This document shows, in pieces, positions 40,778 to 53,800 of a stretch of DNA of 64,000 nucleotides (position 1 is the first letter of the stretch; every line of letters begins with the position of its first letter). This DNA is from an uncultured Bacteroidota bacterium (GTDB lineage: Bacteria; Bacteroidota; Bacteroidia; Bacteroidales; P3). The notes under the pieces were generated by a model. The model was not told the DNA's origin. It saw only the letters and a list, made by a program, of their open reading frames with translations, and made no database searches. A program made the position numbers and the translations under genes. The DNA lies in assembly GCA_902788805.1 (NCBI GenBank), contig CADALO010000002.1:1-64000 (forward strand), written 5' to 3'.

Positions 40778-41738
40778 TGGCGCGCCAGTCGTGGAAGTCG
40801 CGTATGGCGTCGGCGACGGGTGTAAGATGGAAGTCAAGTTCGCGACGGGCCTTGTCGCACGAGTAGTACTCTCTCACCATCAGCTGGCGCACATTGCGGG
40901 TCGACAGCTGTGTGGCGACGCCCATCCACCGCAGCAGGTCGCCTACCCTGCCGGCCAGTGCCACAAGCGCGTCGGGCAGGACATAGATGCGCTGCCGGTA
41001 GCCGCACACTTCGGCCTGGAGCTCATAGAATTCCTTTAGGGTCATATTTTGTCCCGTCAGCAGGTAACGCTCGCCGCTGCGCCCCATCGTGAGGGCGTTG
41101 ACGGTGGCCTCGGCGACGTCCTTCACGTGGACGAAGCTCTTCCCGCCACCCGGAGTTGCCATTATTTGGCGTTTAAAGGCCGCCAGGAGGAGTTTTCCCG
41201 ACGAGGGCTTGGTGTCGTACCGCCCGACCATAAATCCGGGGTTCAGGAGCAAAATACGGCGTTTTTTGTTCTGTTGGGCTTCCCACAGCAGTATGCGCTC
41301 GGCCTCAAGCTTGCTTTGGGCGTAGAAAGAGGATGAGAACGGGGGCTTGATGTCGTCGGTCTCGGTGCCGGCCCGCGAGGGGGTACCGTAGCCTATGGTG
41401 TTGGCCGAACTGGTGTGGACCAGTATGTCGATGTCGAGCTCGTTCATCACCTCGAGCAGCTGCTCGCAGAGCGTTTTGTTTACGGGCACATAGTCGGAAT
41501 AGTGCAGCAGCGACATATCGGTTGTGCCGGCACAGTTGATAATGGCGTCGCAGCCGCGGGCGGCGGCGCGCAGAGCCTCGATGTCGAGTATCGAGCCTTG
41601 GCATACAGTCAGTTGGGGGTGGTGCAACCCCTGCAGCCCGCTGCGCACAAGGGCAACGACGCTGTGGCCCCTGTCGAGGAGCGAGCGCAGCACATTGTTG
41701 CCCAGCAGACCGGTAGCACCTAACAATAGAACTTTCAC
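40761..41738 (-). CDS. NAD-dependent epimerase/dehydratase (extended SDR)
   Basis: 325 residues from a GTG at 41738; reading begins VKVLLLGATGLLGNNV, the usual start of this family, with GATGLLG as the nucleotide-binding site. A TTG five codons upstream would place the start on the edge of a terminator hairpin and is less likely. The active-site YxxxK is YAQSK, preceded by HTSSANTIGYG. Substrate not determinable; relatives act on nucleotide sugars or small aldehydes. Cytoplasmic. Its last codons run into an 11-bp TGTAC array that supplies the stop codon. No same-strand gene is close on the 5' side apart from the giant gene. Confidence 0.8.
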   Translation of the reverse strand: MKVLLLGATGLLGNNVLRSLLDRGHSVVALVRSGLQGLHHPQLTVCQGSILDIEALRAAARGCDAIINCAGTTDMSLLHYSDYVPVNKTLCEQLLEVMNELDIDILVHTSSANTIGYGTPSRAGTETDDIKPPFSSSFYAQSKLEAERILLWEAQQNKKRRILLLNPGFMVGRYDTKPSSGKLLLAAFKRQIMATPGGGKSFVHVKDVAEATVNALTMGRSGERYLLTGQNMTLKEFYELQAEVCGYRQRIYVLPDALVALAGRVGDLLRWMGVATQLSTRNVRQLMVREYYSCDKARRELDFHLTPVADAIRDFHDWRATIYVQ

Positions 41739-41751
41739 GCCATTATAACGC

Positions 41752-41788
41752 AAAAAAGGCGATCCACGTATGTGAACCGCCTTTTTTT
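41752..41788 (-). terminator. Bidirectional terminator after the giant gene
   Basis: On the minus strand GGCGGTTCAC, a 4-nt loop and GTGGATCGCC (two G-U pairs), with a T-run after it; an A-run before it also gives T on the other strand. It lies 22 nt after the giant gene's stop and 13 nt before the next start. Confidence 0.8.
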
Positions 41789-41809
41789 ATTAGAGTTACT
41801 TGTCAGAGG

Positions 41810-44800
41810 TTACTTCTTGACAACCTTGCGGACCGTCGTGCCGTTGGGCAGCGTGATACGCAGGGTGTAAGCGCCCTCGCCAAGGTCAGAGATGTCGAAT
41901 GTGTTAGTATTCTCGAAGGTGGCCACACGGCGTCCAACGATATCCATAACCTCAATCTTGACAACCTCGTCGGCGGTAACGGTGACGCGACCGCGAGTCG
42001 GGTTCGGGTAGATGGTTATGTCGTCGAGCGAGTTGACAACGTCGATACCAACGGTCTGGACATCCACGTGCAGATAGACGCTGCTGTCGCAACCGCTGAC
42101 GGTGGTACCGTTGAAGAAGTAGTCACCGGCATCCTCGATTACGTTACCACGATAGTTGAACGGCAGACTTGTCGACAGAATCGTGATGGAGTCGTAGATT
42201 TCGACGCTGTAGTTGATGGTCAAGTTGAGAGTGATAACACTGTCGCAGCCATTGGCAGCGGTGTAGGTGTAGGTCGGAGTGGTGGTACTTGTAGTGTAGT
42301 TGTTACCATCAATCCAGATGTAGCTGTCGCATTCCTCAACAACATCGGTCGAGTGATACGAGTTGTTCACCGTAAGCGTCAGGGTTACAGTACTGTCGCA
42401 GCCGTTAGCGGCGTTGAAGGACTGTGTATAGACACCCGATGCAACGTACATCATACCGTTCCAAGTGTAGCTGTCGCAGACCGTCTGGACTGTGTTGACG
42501 GCAACGCTGTTGTTGACGGTGAGCGTCAAGGTGACAACGCTGTCGCAACCGTTGGCTGCAGTGTAGGTGTGAGTATAGTTACCGCTGGTGGTGTAGTCAG
42601 TACCGTTCCAGGTGTAGCTGTCGCAAGCCGTAGCTGTAGCGGTGCCGGTAGCAGAGTTGTTAATCGTCAGAGCGAGGGTCACAACGCTGTCGCAGCCGGC
42701 TGCTGCAGTGTAGGTGTGCGTGTAGTTACCGCTGGTGGTGTAGACTGTACCGTTCCAAGTGTAGCTATCGCAAGCCGTAGCCGTAACCGTCATATTGATG
42801 GTCGGGGTCACCGTCAGGTGCAGGGTCACGATACTGTCGCAACCGTTAGCGGCGGTGTAGGTGTGCGTATAGTTACCGCTGGTGGTGTAGGTGTTACCAT
42901 TCCAGGTGTAGCTGCTGCAAGACGACTGGTTGATCTCGGTCTGGTAAGCAGGCGAGATAGCCAGAGCCAGTGTTACAACACTGTCGCAACCTGCTGTAGT
43001 GGTGAAGGTCTGCGTGTAGCTGCCCGTGGTGGTGTAGGTGGCACCGTTCCAGGTGTAGCTGTTGCAAGCCGTAGCACTGATAGCGTTGGTCTTGCTGCTG
43101 TTGATGACGAGGTTCAGAGTGACAATGCTGTCGCAGCCGTTGGCAGCTGTACCATTGTAGGTGTAGGTGCCGCTGGTGGTGTAGGCAGTGCCGTTCCAAG
43201 TGTAGCTGTCGCAAGCAGTAGCGTTGACGGTGTTGGTAACAGGTGCGCTGATAGTAAGCATCAGGTTGACGATACTGTCGCATCCGTTAGCAGCGGTGAA
43301 GGTGTTGGTGTAGATACCGCTGGTGGTGTAGGTAGCACCGTTCCAGGTGTAGCTGTTGCAGGTAGTCTCGGTGATGTTGGTGGTCACCGGAGTATTGATG
43401 GTCAGGTGGAGGATAGCAGTGTCGGCGCAACCAGCGTTGTTGGTGGTGACATTGGTGTAGTCGCCGCTCTGGCTGTAGACATTGCCGTTCCAGGTGTAGC
43501 TGTTGCAAGCTGCTGCCGTTTCTTCGCTGACGGTGCTGTTGTTGATAGTCAGGTAGAGAGTATCAACGCTCGGGCAACCCTCAAGCGAATTGTAGGCATA
43601 GGTCTGCGTACCGCTGGTGGTGTAGGTCTGACCGTTCCAAGTGTAGCTGTCGCAAGCAGTGACAGTCTCGCTGCTGTTGCTGTTGTGGTTGACAGTCAAG
43701 TGCAGGTAGATGATGCTGTCGCAGCCGTTAGCAGCCACGAACTCGGCCATATAGACATCGCTTTCGGTGTAGGTCAAACCAGTTACCGGCCATATGTAGC
43801 TGTCGCAAGCTGTCTCGGTGAGTGTAGTTGAAACAGGATTGTTGACAGTGAGGTTGATTATCTCAGTGCTGTCGCAGCCGTTGGCGGCGGTGAAGCTGTG
43901 AGTAATCACGTCGCTGTGCAGGTAGTTGATACCGTTCCAAGCGAAGACATCGCAGACAGTAGTGTCGATGGTTACAGTAACCGGAGTATTGATGGTCAGG
44001 TGCAGAGTTGCAGTGTGCTGGCAACCGGCATCGTTGGTCGAGACGTAGGTGTAGTCACCGCTGGTGGTGTAGGTCTCGCCGTGCCAGTTGTAGAAGTTGC
44101 AGTTCTCTGCGGTCTCCTCGCTGGTGGTGCTGTTGTTGACAGTCAGGTGGAGGATATCCTTGCTCGGGCAACCGTTGGCAGCCTCATATTCGTACTCGTA
44201 GTCACCGCTTTCGTTGTACTCAGTTCCGTTCCAAACGTAGCTGTCGCAAACTGTCTCGGTGTACTCGGTGTTGGAATTGCTGTTGATAGTCAGCACGAGG
44301 TAGTCGGTGCCGTTGCAACCGGTGGTGGTGGTGTAGCTGTAAGTGTAGACACCGCTGACGGTGTAGGTCTGGCCGTCGCCGTTCTCCCAAGTGTAGCTAT
44401 CGCAAGCGGTCACCGGTATGTTGTTGACGACGCTGTTGTAGATAGTCAGGTGGAGGGTATCTACGCTCTCGCAATTGTTGTTATCAGTGTAGCTATAGGT
44501 GTAGTCACCAGACTCAGTATACTGAGTGCCGTTCCACATAAAGCCGTCGCAGGACGACTCAGTGTAACCGGTGCTGGAGTTCTGGTTGATAGTCAGGGTG
44601 AGTTCATCGACAGTGGTGCAACCCATAGCGTTGGCGTAAGCGCCGCTGTTGTAGGTGCCGCTTTCGGTGAAGTTATAGGTCTGACCGTCGCCAGCATTCC
44701 AAGCGTAGCTGTCGCAAGCCGTAGCCTCGACAACATTGGTGAGGATATCGCCAACGGTGAGGGTGAGGGTCACGATGCTGTCGCAATTCAGAGAGCTGGT

Positions 44801-47800
44801 CAGAGTACGAGTGAAGGTGTATTCACCTGCAGCGGCTATATCGGCAGCAGCGATGTTGAAGTCGTTAGCTGTGTAGTCGTTGCCCAGGCAGATCTGGTCG
44901 GTGAGAGCGGTTTCCTTAACCGGGTTGACGGCGAGGATGAGGCGCTCGGTGCTGAGGCAGTTGCCATTGCCATCGGTTTCAACCTCATCATAGGTGCCAG
45001 CCTCGGTGTAGGTGGTGTTGTTCACCGTCCACACATAGGAGCCGTTACCGCAGATGGTTTCCTCAGTGACGTTGAGCGGGTTGATCGTGAGGTTCAGCAT
45101 AACCACGCTGTCGCAGCCAGTAACGCTGTTGGGCAGGTAGACTGAAGCCTCAGTGGTCTGGTCAAACTCGCCTACCAAACTGTCGTTGACAATCCAGGTG
45201 TAAGGACCGCAGTTGGTGACAGTCTGGCTGACATAGGTACGCATCGTACCGATGGTCAGGTTCAGAGTAGCTGTACCCTCGCAACCGTTGTCATCGGTGA
45301 CAGTAGCGGTGTAGGTGCCGCTCTCGGTGTAGGTGATGCCGTTGACAGCCCAAGTATAGTTCTGGCACTCGGCAACATCCTCGACAGAGCCTTCGTTGAC
45401 GTTGATGGTCAGCGTCAGGGTAGCGGTACCCTCGCAGCCGTTGGCATCGACGAAGGTGACGGTCTTCTCGCCGCCCTCGGTATAGGTGTTGCTGATAGCA
45501 TCACCAAGCTCATAGAGACCGGTAACGGTGTTGAGAGCGTAGGAAGGAACGTTCCAAGTGTAGCTGTCGCAGCTGGTAGCCTCCTCGGTGATGCCGGTGT
45601 TGGTGTTCACCGTCAGGTTGAGGGTGTTAACGCTCGGGCAGCCGTTATCAGCGGTATACTCGTAGGTGTAGGTGCCGTCGGCAGTGTACTCGAGGCCGTC
45701 GCCACCGTCAGCAGCAGTCCAGATGTAGCTGTCGCAAACCACCTTGTCGATGGTCTGGTTGCTGTTGTTGCGGATGGTGAGGTTCAGAGTGTTGGTGCTC
45801 GGGCAACCCTCGGCAGTGGTGTAGTCGTAAGTCTCGACACCAGTAGCGGTCAGCACGCGGCCATCGCCACCTTCTTCAGCAGTCCAAGTGTAGCTGTCGC
45901 AAGCGTCGACGGTGTACTCGGTGCTGGTGTTGTGGTTGATGGTGAGGACCAGTACATCGGTGCTCGGGCAGCCCTCGTCGCTGACATAGTCGTAACGCAG
46001 GGTGTCGTTCGGAGTAGCGGTGTAGGTGCCAATCTCGGTCTGTGCGGCATTGTTGGCCGTCCAGGTGTAGGTGTCGCAAGCAGCGGTCTCGATGAAGTTG
46101 CTGCTGCTGTGGTTGATAGTCAGCGTCAGAGTGACAATGTGGTCGCAACCATACTCGTCCTGAGCAGTGTAGGTCTCGTTGGTTGTGCTGGTAGTGTAGG
46201 TGCCTACGCTGTCGTTGCCGACATACCAGGTGTAGCTGTCGCAAGCGGTGCGGCGCTCGGTGGCGTATGTCACAGGATGCTGAGTGAGGGTGATGTACTG
46301 TACACTGTCGTTGGCGTTGATAGCGTCATAGATATAGTATGTATGCTCGTTATCGAAGTCAGTAGTGACAGTGCTGATGGTCTGGCCTCTCCAGGTGTAT
46401 TCGGTGGTGGTGGCGCAGATGTCAGCGGTCTCAACCTCGCGGTAGTTGTTGTAAACATTGATTGTTACACGGTACATACTGTCGCAGAAGGTAGCTGCTG
46501 CGAAGTGGATGGTATCAATCAGGCTAAGGCCGGCGAACTCGCGACCTGCGTCGTTGTCAGCCAACGAGAAGTCGTAGTTCTTGCCCTTCCAGGTCAATGT
46601 GCCTTCGCTCACGGGGAAGTCGATGGTAGCCACGGAATCCCAGATAGCGTCGAGCGTGAGCTGGAGCATAAAGAGGCTGTCGTAGGTGCCTTCGTTCGGG
46701 ATGTTCACAGTGGGGTTGTAGAGAACAACCTCGTTAGCGGTCTCGTCGAAGTAGAGGGCTGTCGGGTTGGCAGCGGCCTGAGCATCGGTGAGGCGTGTGT
46801 AGGTGTGGTTGTTACGCTCCCAAGTGAAGCTGTTGCACGAACGGTAGGTCTCGGTAGCATAGAAGTAGTTACCCACGTGGAGAGTAATGTTGTAGATGCT
46901 GTCGCAGCCTTCAGCAGTAGCACCGGCAACAGTCTCGACGAAGTTGTAAGGTGTATTGCTTGCGCTGAGCATCTGAGCAGGAGCGGTGGTGTAGATACCG
47001 GTGTAGCGGTAGCTGCCTTCGCCCTCCCAGAATTCAACATTGACAGAAGCGCTGTTGTTGATGGTCAGCGGCAGGGTAGCCGTTGCAGCACAACCGTTGG
47101 CATCGGTCCAGTTGTAGGTCTTGTCGCCACCCTCGGTGTAGGTGCCGACAACAACATTATTGTAGGTCCATTCGTAGCTGTCGCAAGCGGTGACGGCAGC
47201 GAGGGTCTCACTCTGGTCTGCATAGATGGTCAGGTTGAGGGTAGCGGTACCCTGGCAACCGTTGGCATCGATGAAGGTGACGGTCTTGACACCGCCCTCG
47301 GTGTAGGTATTGCTGATATCAGCGGCAGCAACATAGTTGTCGGTGGTAGCATCAAGCTCGTAGGTCGGGACGTTCCAGGTGTAGGTGAAGCACTCTGCAA
47401 CGATCTCTTCACTACCGGCGTTGGTGTTGATGGTCAGCACGAGGGTTTCGTGTGTACAAGCCTCGTCGTTGTTGTACTCGAGGTTAGCAGAAGCGGTGTA
47501 CTCGGTTTCGTGCCAGGTGTAAGTGTCGCACACGGTGACAGGAGCCTGAGGATCCTCAGTACGGGCCAGAACGGTTACCTTCATTGTGGTGACTTGTTCT
47601 GTCTCGGTACCGGCGTTGAAGACGTGAGTCTTTAAGTTGTCGCCAGTGGTGACTGCGAAGGTCTCCTCGGCGGCAGTCCACTCGTAAGAGGTCACGTCGC
47701 ACACGGTAGCATTGACGGTATCGTAGTTCCACACCAAGTTGATGGTGTAGTTGACGATGCTGTCGCAGGTAGCGTGAGCGCCAAGGCTGTAGCTGCGAGT

Positions 47801-50800
47801 AACAGTAGCATTCTGATGTGCGGCATATTCGGCGCTGAAGTCCTCAACATTGCCTTCGAGTGTCAGCGTGTAGCCGGCCTCGAGCTGGCTCATCAGAACG
47901 GTACGGGTGATTTCGGTCACGCTCGGCTTGTTGATGGTCAGGTTGAGAACGTCGATGCGGTTGCCTTCGGTTGACATCGGGTTGCTGGTGACAGCAACGT
48001 TGTCGGTCTCGTCGAAGTAGATAGCTGTCGGGTTGGCAGCAGCCTCTTCGTCGGTCAGGCCACGATAGGTGTGGTTGTTGACAGGCCAGGTGTAGGAACC
48101 GCAAGCCACATAGTTGGTATAGAAGTATTCATACTGCGATACGTAGAGAGTAACATTGACCACAGTGGGGCAGTCGTTGGCTTCAGGATCAACGGTGTCG
48201 AGAACCAGGTTGTAGGTAGCGACGCCGGTGGTGGGAGCCTCGTAGAACTGGCCATTGATGGTAATACCGTTGCCGTAAGCATACTGGTCGCGGCTGAAGG
48301 TGCGCGGATTGTAAACCGTCAGGTCGAGGGTTACAATGCTGTCGCATCCGGCTGCGTTGCCGTTGGCGATGGTATAGGTAGCGGTATTGTTAGACTCGGT
48401 GTAGGTGCCGACGGTAACGTTGTTGACAATCCACTCGAAACTGCCGCAAGCAGTCTGTACATCGGTGTAATTGTTGCTGTTGTTAATGGTCAGCGTGAGG
48501 GTGTCGTAACCAACGCAGGAGTTAGCGTCAGTGTATTCAACAACCTTTTCCTGAGTAGCATCGAGTACGTAGGAGTTGCCGTCGTTTGCACTCCAGGTGT
48601 AGCTGTCGCAAGCGGTGGCAGCTGAACTATGACCGTGGTTCTTGTTGATGGTCAGTGGCAGGGTAACGGTAGCGGCGCAACCATTGGCATCAGTGATGTC
48701 GAAGGTGCAGTCGCCAGAGGTTGTGTAGGTGCCGACCTCAACGGTGTTGTAAGTCCAGGTGTAGCTGTCGCAAGCGGTAACAGCGGGCAACGTGTAGCTG
48801 CTGTTGTCGAAGATCGTCAGGTCGAGGGTCTCGAGCGTGCAGTTAGCATCGTCGTTCCAGTAGTAGGTACCGCTGGTGGTATAGGTCTGGCCGTCGCCGG
48901 CAGCCCAAGTGTAGGTGAAGCAGTTGCTAACGACCTGAGGATCGCTGGTGGTACGGGTGGTGACGGAGACCTTCATCGTAGTAACCTGCTCGTTGGCAGT
49001 ACCGGCGTTGAAGGTGTGGGTCAGCATATTGCCACCGTTTTCGAAGTCGTTGGCAGTGGAGACTGCGAAGGTCTCGCCAGCCTCGGTCCACTCATAGGTA
49101 GTAGCGTCGCAGATGGTAGCTTGGACGGTATCGTAGTTCCACACTAAGTTGGCGGTGTAGGTTACGATGTTGCCGCAGTACCAGTTGCTCGGGCTGTTGT
49201 GACGTACCTGAACATTCAGGGTTGCGTTCTGCTTAGCGGCGATGTACTCGCTGAGGTCGATGGTCTGAGCATCGAGCGAGTCGGCGCCACCATTGACAGT
49301 CAGGCTTGACTGCTGGCTGAGCAGAATGGTGCCAAGGTCGACAGTCTCGTAGCCTGCCTCGCTGAGGTTGAGCCACAGCACATAAGTGGTGTTGACAGTA
49401 CCATCAGGATTGAAGGTGGCAAACTGCGGGTTCTCACCAGCGTGGATGTAGATCGGGTTGGCAGGATCAGTGATGTCCTTGTAGAGGGCGCTGTTCTGCT
49501 GACGCTCGGTGTTGGATATCCACTGATAGGTGTGGCCGTTGCCGTTGTTGGCAGTCTCCCAGGTGTACTCGCCGCAAGCGTTGACTTCGACATCCTCGGT
49601 AGCGCCCTGGTGGACGATAAGGGTGATGTGGACGGTCTCGGGACATCCGGCAGCGTTGGTACCAATCTCATCGAAGGTGTAGGGAGTGTCGCTGGCAGGA
49701 TAGTAGTTGCCATTGCGATAGGTGCTGGCCTCGTTGACAACAATGGTCTCGTCGCGTTCGCTTGAGGCGTTGATGGTCAGCGGCAGGGTGACAGTGCCAT
49801 CGCAGCCATTGGCATCGGTGAAGTTGTAAACCTGATCGCCAGAGGTGGTGAAGGTGCCAACAGTTACATCGTTGTAGTTCCACTCGTAGCTGTCGCAAGC
49901 GGTGACAGCCTCGAGGGTCTCATTCACGCTGTTGTTGATGGTCAGCGGCAGGGTAGCAACGCTGGCGCAGCCGTTGGCATCAATGAAGTTGTGTGTATAG
50001 GTACCGCTCTCGGTGTAGGTGCCGGCAGCATTGCCCTGGTAGGTCCAGTCGTAGCTGTTGCAAGCGGTGACGGCATCGAGTGTCTCGCTGCTGTTCACAT
50101 TGATAGTGAGGTTCAGCGTAACGGTGCTGTCGCAGCCATTGACTGTGGTAGTCTCATAGGTGTAGACACCGCTCTCGGTGTATGTCAAACCAGTACCGTC
50201 AGCCCAAGTGTAGCTGTCGCAAGCGGTGACATTGAGAGTCTCGGTGAGGTTAGGATTGACAACATAGAGGAGGATGGTGTCGCGGTGGTTCACTTCGTCG
50301 TGTCCGGTGTAGTAGTATCCGTCGATGCCGAAGATAGGCCAGTTCTGGAGGTTCATACCACACGTTGTATTACCAAAATTGTAAGTGGTGAGAGGTTGCC
50401 ATTCATCGGTCTCGTTGTAGCGGTACTGACTATTGTCCGGGAAGTAGACACCGTTGCCGTTGAGAGTAACAAGCATAGCATAAGAACCTGTAGTAGAGTA
50501 GATGAAGTCTACCACGTCGTCGTCGCTGATGCGTACGGGAGTATCGAAGAAGATATCAATCCACTCTTGAGAAGGAAGATTGTGTACGGTCTTGGTGGCC
50601 TTAGAGACACCGTTGACCTGCAGCTCTACAGTATAATACTCGCTATTGTAGTTGTGAACCTGAGTGCCGAGCACTGAACGCATACCGTCGTGCTGATCGG
50701 CAAAGAGGCGACTGCGCCATTGAGTGAAAACATCAGAGGATACGCCATAGTGACTCAGGAGGACGGAATTGTCGAGGTAGTCGCTGTATCCAATAGGCAT

Positions 50801-53800
50801 CTGGTAGATGGTAGCTGCGGAGTTGCTGTTGCCGTCGAGAGTGACATTCATAAGCTGATAGTTGTAAGGCAGCTCGTTCTCGCAGAACTCAGCAGTGTCA
50901 TCGACAATGGTGAGGTGCAGCATAAGGATACTGTCGCAAGAGGTGGCGGTGTTGTTACTTCCTGGGTAGGAGATGGTCTGGCTTTCGTAGATAGCATCGG
51001 TGCTTTCGGTGTAGGTCTGACCATTACCTGTAGTCCAGGTGTAAGGCATATTGGTGACGACATAGAGGTCGGTCATCTGAGTGGGGATGATGGTGTGAGT
51101 TACGTAACGGACGTGCTCGCAGCCTTCAGCGGTGGGTTCGAGGACTTCGCGGAAGGTCTCGGTAGTACGGTAGGTAACGCCCTCATACTCGTAGTCGGAG
51201 CAGTGGTACTCGGTCACGTTTTCAACCACGCTGTCATTGATAGTGAGGTTGAGAGTGACAACGTTGTCGCAATGGTAGCTGTTAGCGCCTTCATTGGTGT
51301 AGGTGTAAGCACCAGACTCTTCGTAGGTTTCGCCATTAAGATCCCAAGTGTACTTGTAGCAAGTGGCAAAGTCAACAGACTCATAGGTGGTCGGGTTGAC
51401 GGTGTAGGTGATTGTCACGATGCTGTCGCAGCCGCTCTGGGTGGTCCAGTTGGCAGTGAGGGTATTGGTATAAGGCTGTTCGTCGAGAGTTACCGGTATG
51501 GTAAGCACAACAGGCTCGTCGTTAGCATTGAGTGCGTTGGCAACGCTGAGCTGGTTGTTGGTGAACTCGCTCTCGCAGAAGGTAAGCTCTGCAGTGGCAT
51601 TGTAGACCGGGTTGACGGTCAGGACGACCTTCTGGTCGTGGTTGCAGCCAGCCTCATTGGTAGTGCGGTTCCAGGTCTTGGTGTTCTCACCAATTTCAAG
51701 GTCGGCACCGTTGTAGGTAATGCTATTGTCAGGCGATGTCCAGCTGCCGTTCTGGCAGATAGCAGCCTGTGTGGTCTCCTCGGTCGGCATCAGAGCCGTC
51801 AGGCGCAGCACTTCGATGCGGTTGCAGCCATTGGCGCTGTACTGGTCGGGCATCTGGAAGGAGACGTTGCCACTCTCGTTGTAGGTACCCACGAGGTAGT
51901 TGATATCGTCGCCAGTCTCAGGATCCTGTCCAACAACAACATTCCAGTCGTAAGGCACGCAGGCGCTGACGACGGTGGTGTGGTAGCTGGAGCGGTTGAT
52001 GGTGAGGTGGATGCGGGTCAGCACATCGCGGCCGGCAACGGTGGTAGGCGTACGCAGCCAGTAGTCGCCGCTCTCGCTGATATACTTGGTGCCGCGGACA
52101 CCGTCGCAGGAGATGGTATCGATAGAGTACTCGTCGCAAGCGGAGACGTTAGCCCAGTTCATAACCTCAGCAACGGGGTTAAGGGTGAGGTTCAGCGTAG
52201 CGATGCTGTCGCAGCCGTTCGCGTTGCCACCAACCAAGGTGTGGGTGATGTTGCCCTCGGTCTCGCTCATAGTGTAGGTCACGCCGTCGATCCAGGTGTA
52301 GCCAGTGTTACCGGCAATCCAGGAAGCGGTGTCGCCGCAGAAGAGGATGTCGTCGGTACCGTATGTGGTGTTGTCAACAACCAAGAGGTGCAGCGTGCGG
52401 GTGCTGTCGCACTTGGCACCAGTGAAGCTCTGTACATAGTCGCCTGGCTCGGTGTAGGTCTCAGTGTTCCAGGTGTAGCTGTCGCAAGCGTGCTCAACGG
52501 TGAATTCATTGTACACGTGGTAGTTGACGGTAAGGTTCATCGTAACGACGCTGTCGCAGCCCTTGGTGGTAGCCAGGGTGTAGGGATAAGCGCCGCTCTC
52601 ATAGTAGGTAAGGCCACTGACGTTCCAGGTGGTGCTGTCGCATACAGTGCGGTCGAAGCTGCTGGCAGCAGGATGGTTGACAACGAGGTTCAGGTTGTAC
52701 TGAGCCGGGCAGTCAAGTATCTCGCCAGTGGCAGGATCGGTCTCGCCAGCATTGAGGATGTAGCTGACAACGGTGTTCTCGGTAGCCGTGACGGTCTCGG
52801 GACCCCAAGTGAGGACCGTACCCTCGCAGACCTCGCGCGGTGTGTTGAACACCGACATCTGCTGGAAGGTGAAGGTCAGGTGGATCAAGGAGTCGCAGCC
52901 GTTGGCGGCGGTGAACATCTGGTCGTAGCTGCCGTCGGCGGTCAGCTGCTGTGTGCCCCAGGTGTAGGGGTTCTGAGTGTAGCACACATCCATATTCACG
53001 TCGCGTTCATAGGAAGGACGCACGGTGACGGTGGCGGTGGTGAACTCATTGACGCAGCCGTTGGCGTCGGTGACGGTGACTGTATAGTCGGCAGTGGCGG
53101 TAGCCACGGTGGTAGCGGTGGCGGTAGCGGCACCGGTGCTCCACTGGTAGCTGTAGCCCTCAACCTCGGTAGCGGTCAGAGTGATGATGCTGTCGGAGCA
53201 GATGGTGCTTACCGAAGCCTCAGCAGTCACAACGGGCAGCTGGTTGACAGTGACGGTATACTCAGCCGTGGCGACGCAGGCACCGGTGGTGGTGGTAGCC
53301 GTGGCGGTATAGGTAGTAGTCTCGGTGGGAGTGACGGTGATGCTGTTGCCAGTCTGACCGTTGCTCCAGGTGTAGGTAGCCTCGGTGTTGTTGGCATCGG
53401 TCAGCGTCAGCGTGGTGCTCTCGCCGCGGCAGATAACGCCGTTGGTGGCAGCGATGCTCAGCTCAGGCACCGGAGTGGTGGTGACGGTCACAGAAGCTGT
53501 CAAGCTCGAGCAGCCATAGGTAGGCTCGGTGGCGACGACAGTGTAGGTGTTGCTCTCGTGCGGGTTGACCACACGGTTGGCCTCGGTGCTGTTGTCGTCC
53601 CATACAAAGGTGGCGCCGGTGGTGTTGCTACGAGCCAGCAGAGCCATATCAGCATTGTCGCAGAAGTTCTCGACAGTGGTGACGGCACGGCCGTTGTAGT
53701 AGATGGCAGCCGTAGGAGCCGTGTGGACCTGCAGGTTCAGGATACCGATGCTGTCGGCACCGTCCTTCGAGGTCAGGTTGACGGTATAGGTACCGGTAGC

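Noticed and set aside
41738..41753. TTG start for the epimerase
   Set aside because: It would lie on the flank of the terminator stem; the family-typical sequence begins at the downstream GTG.
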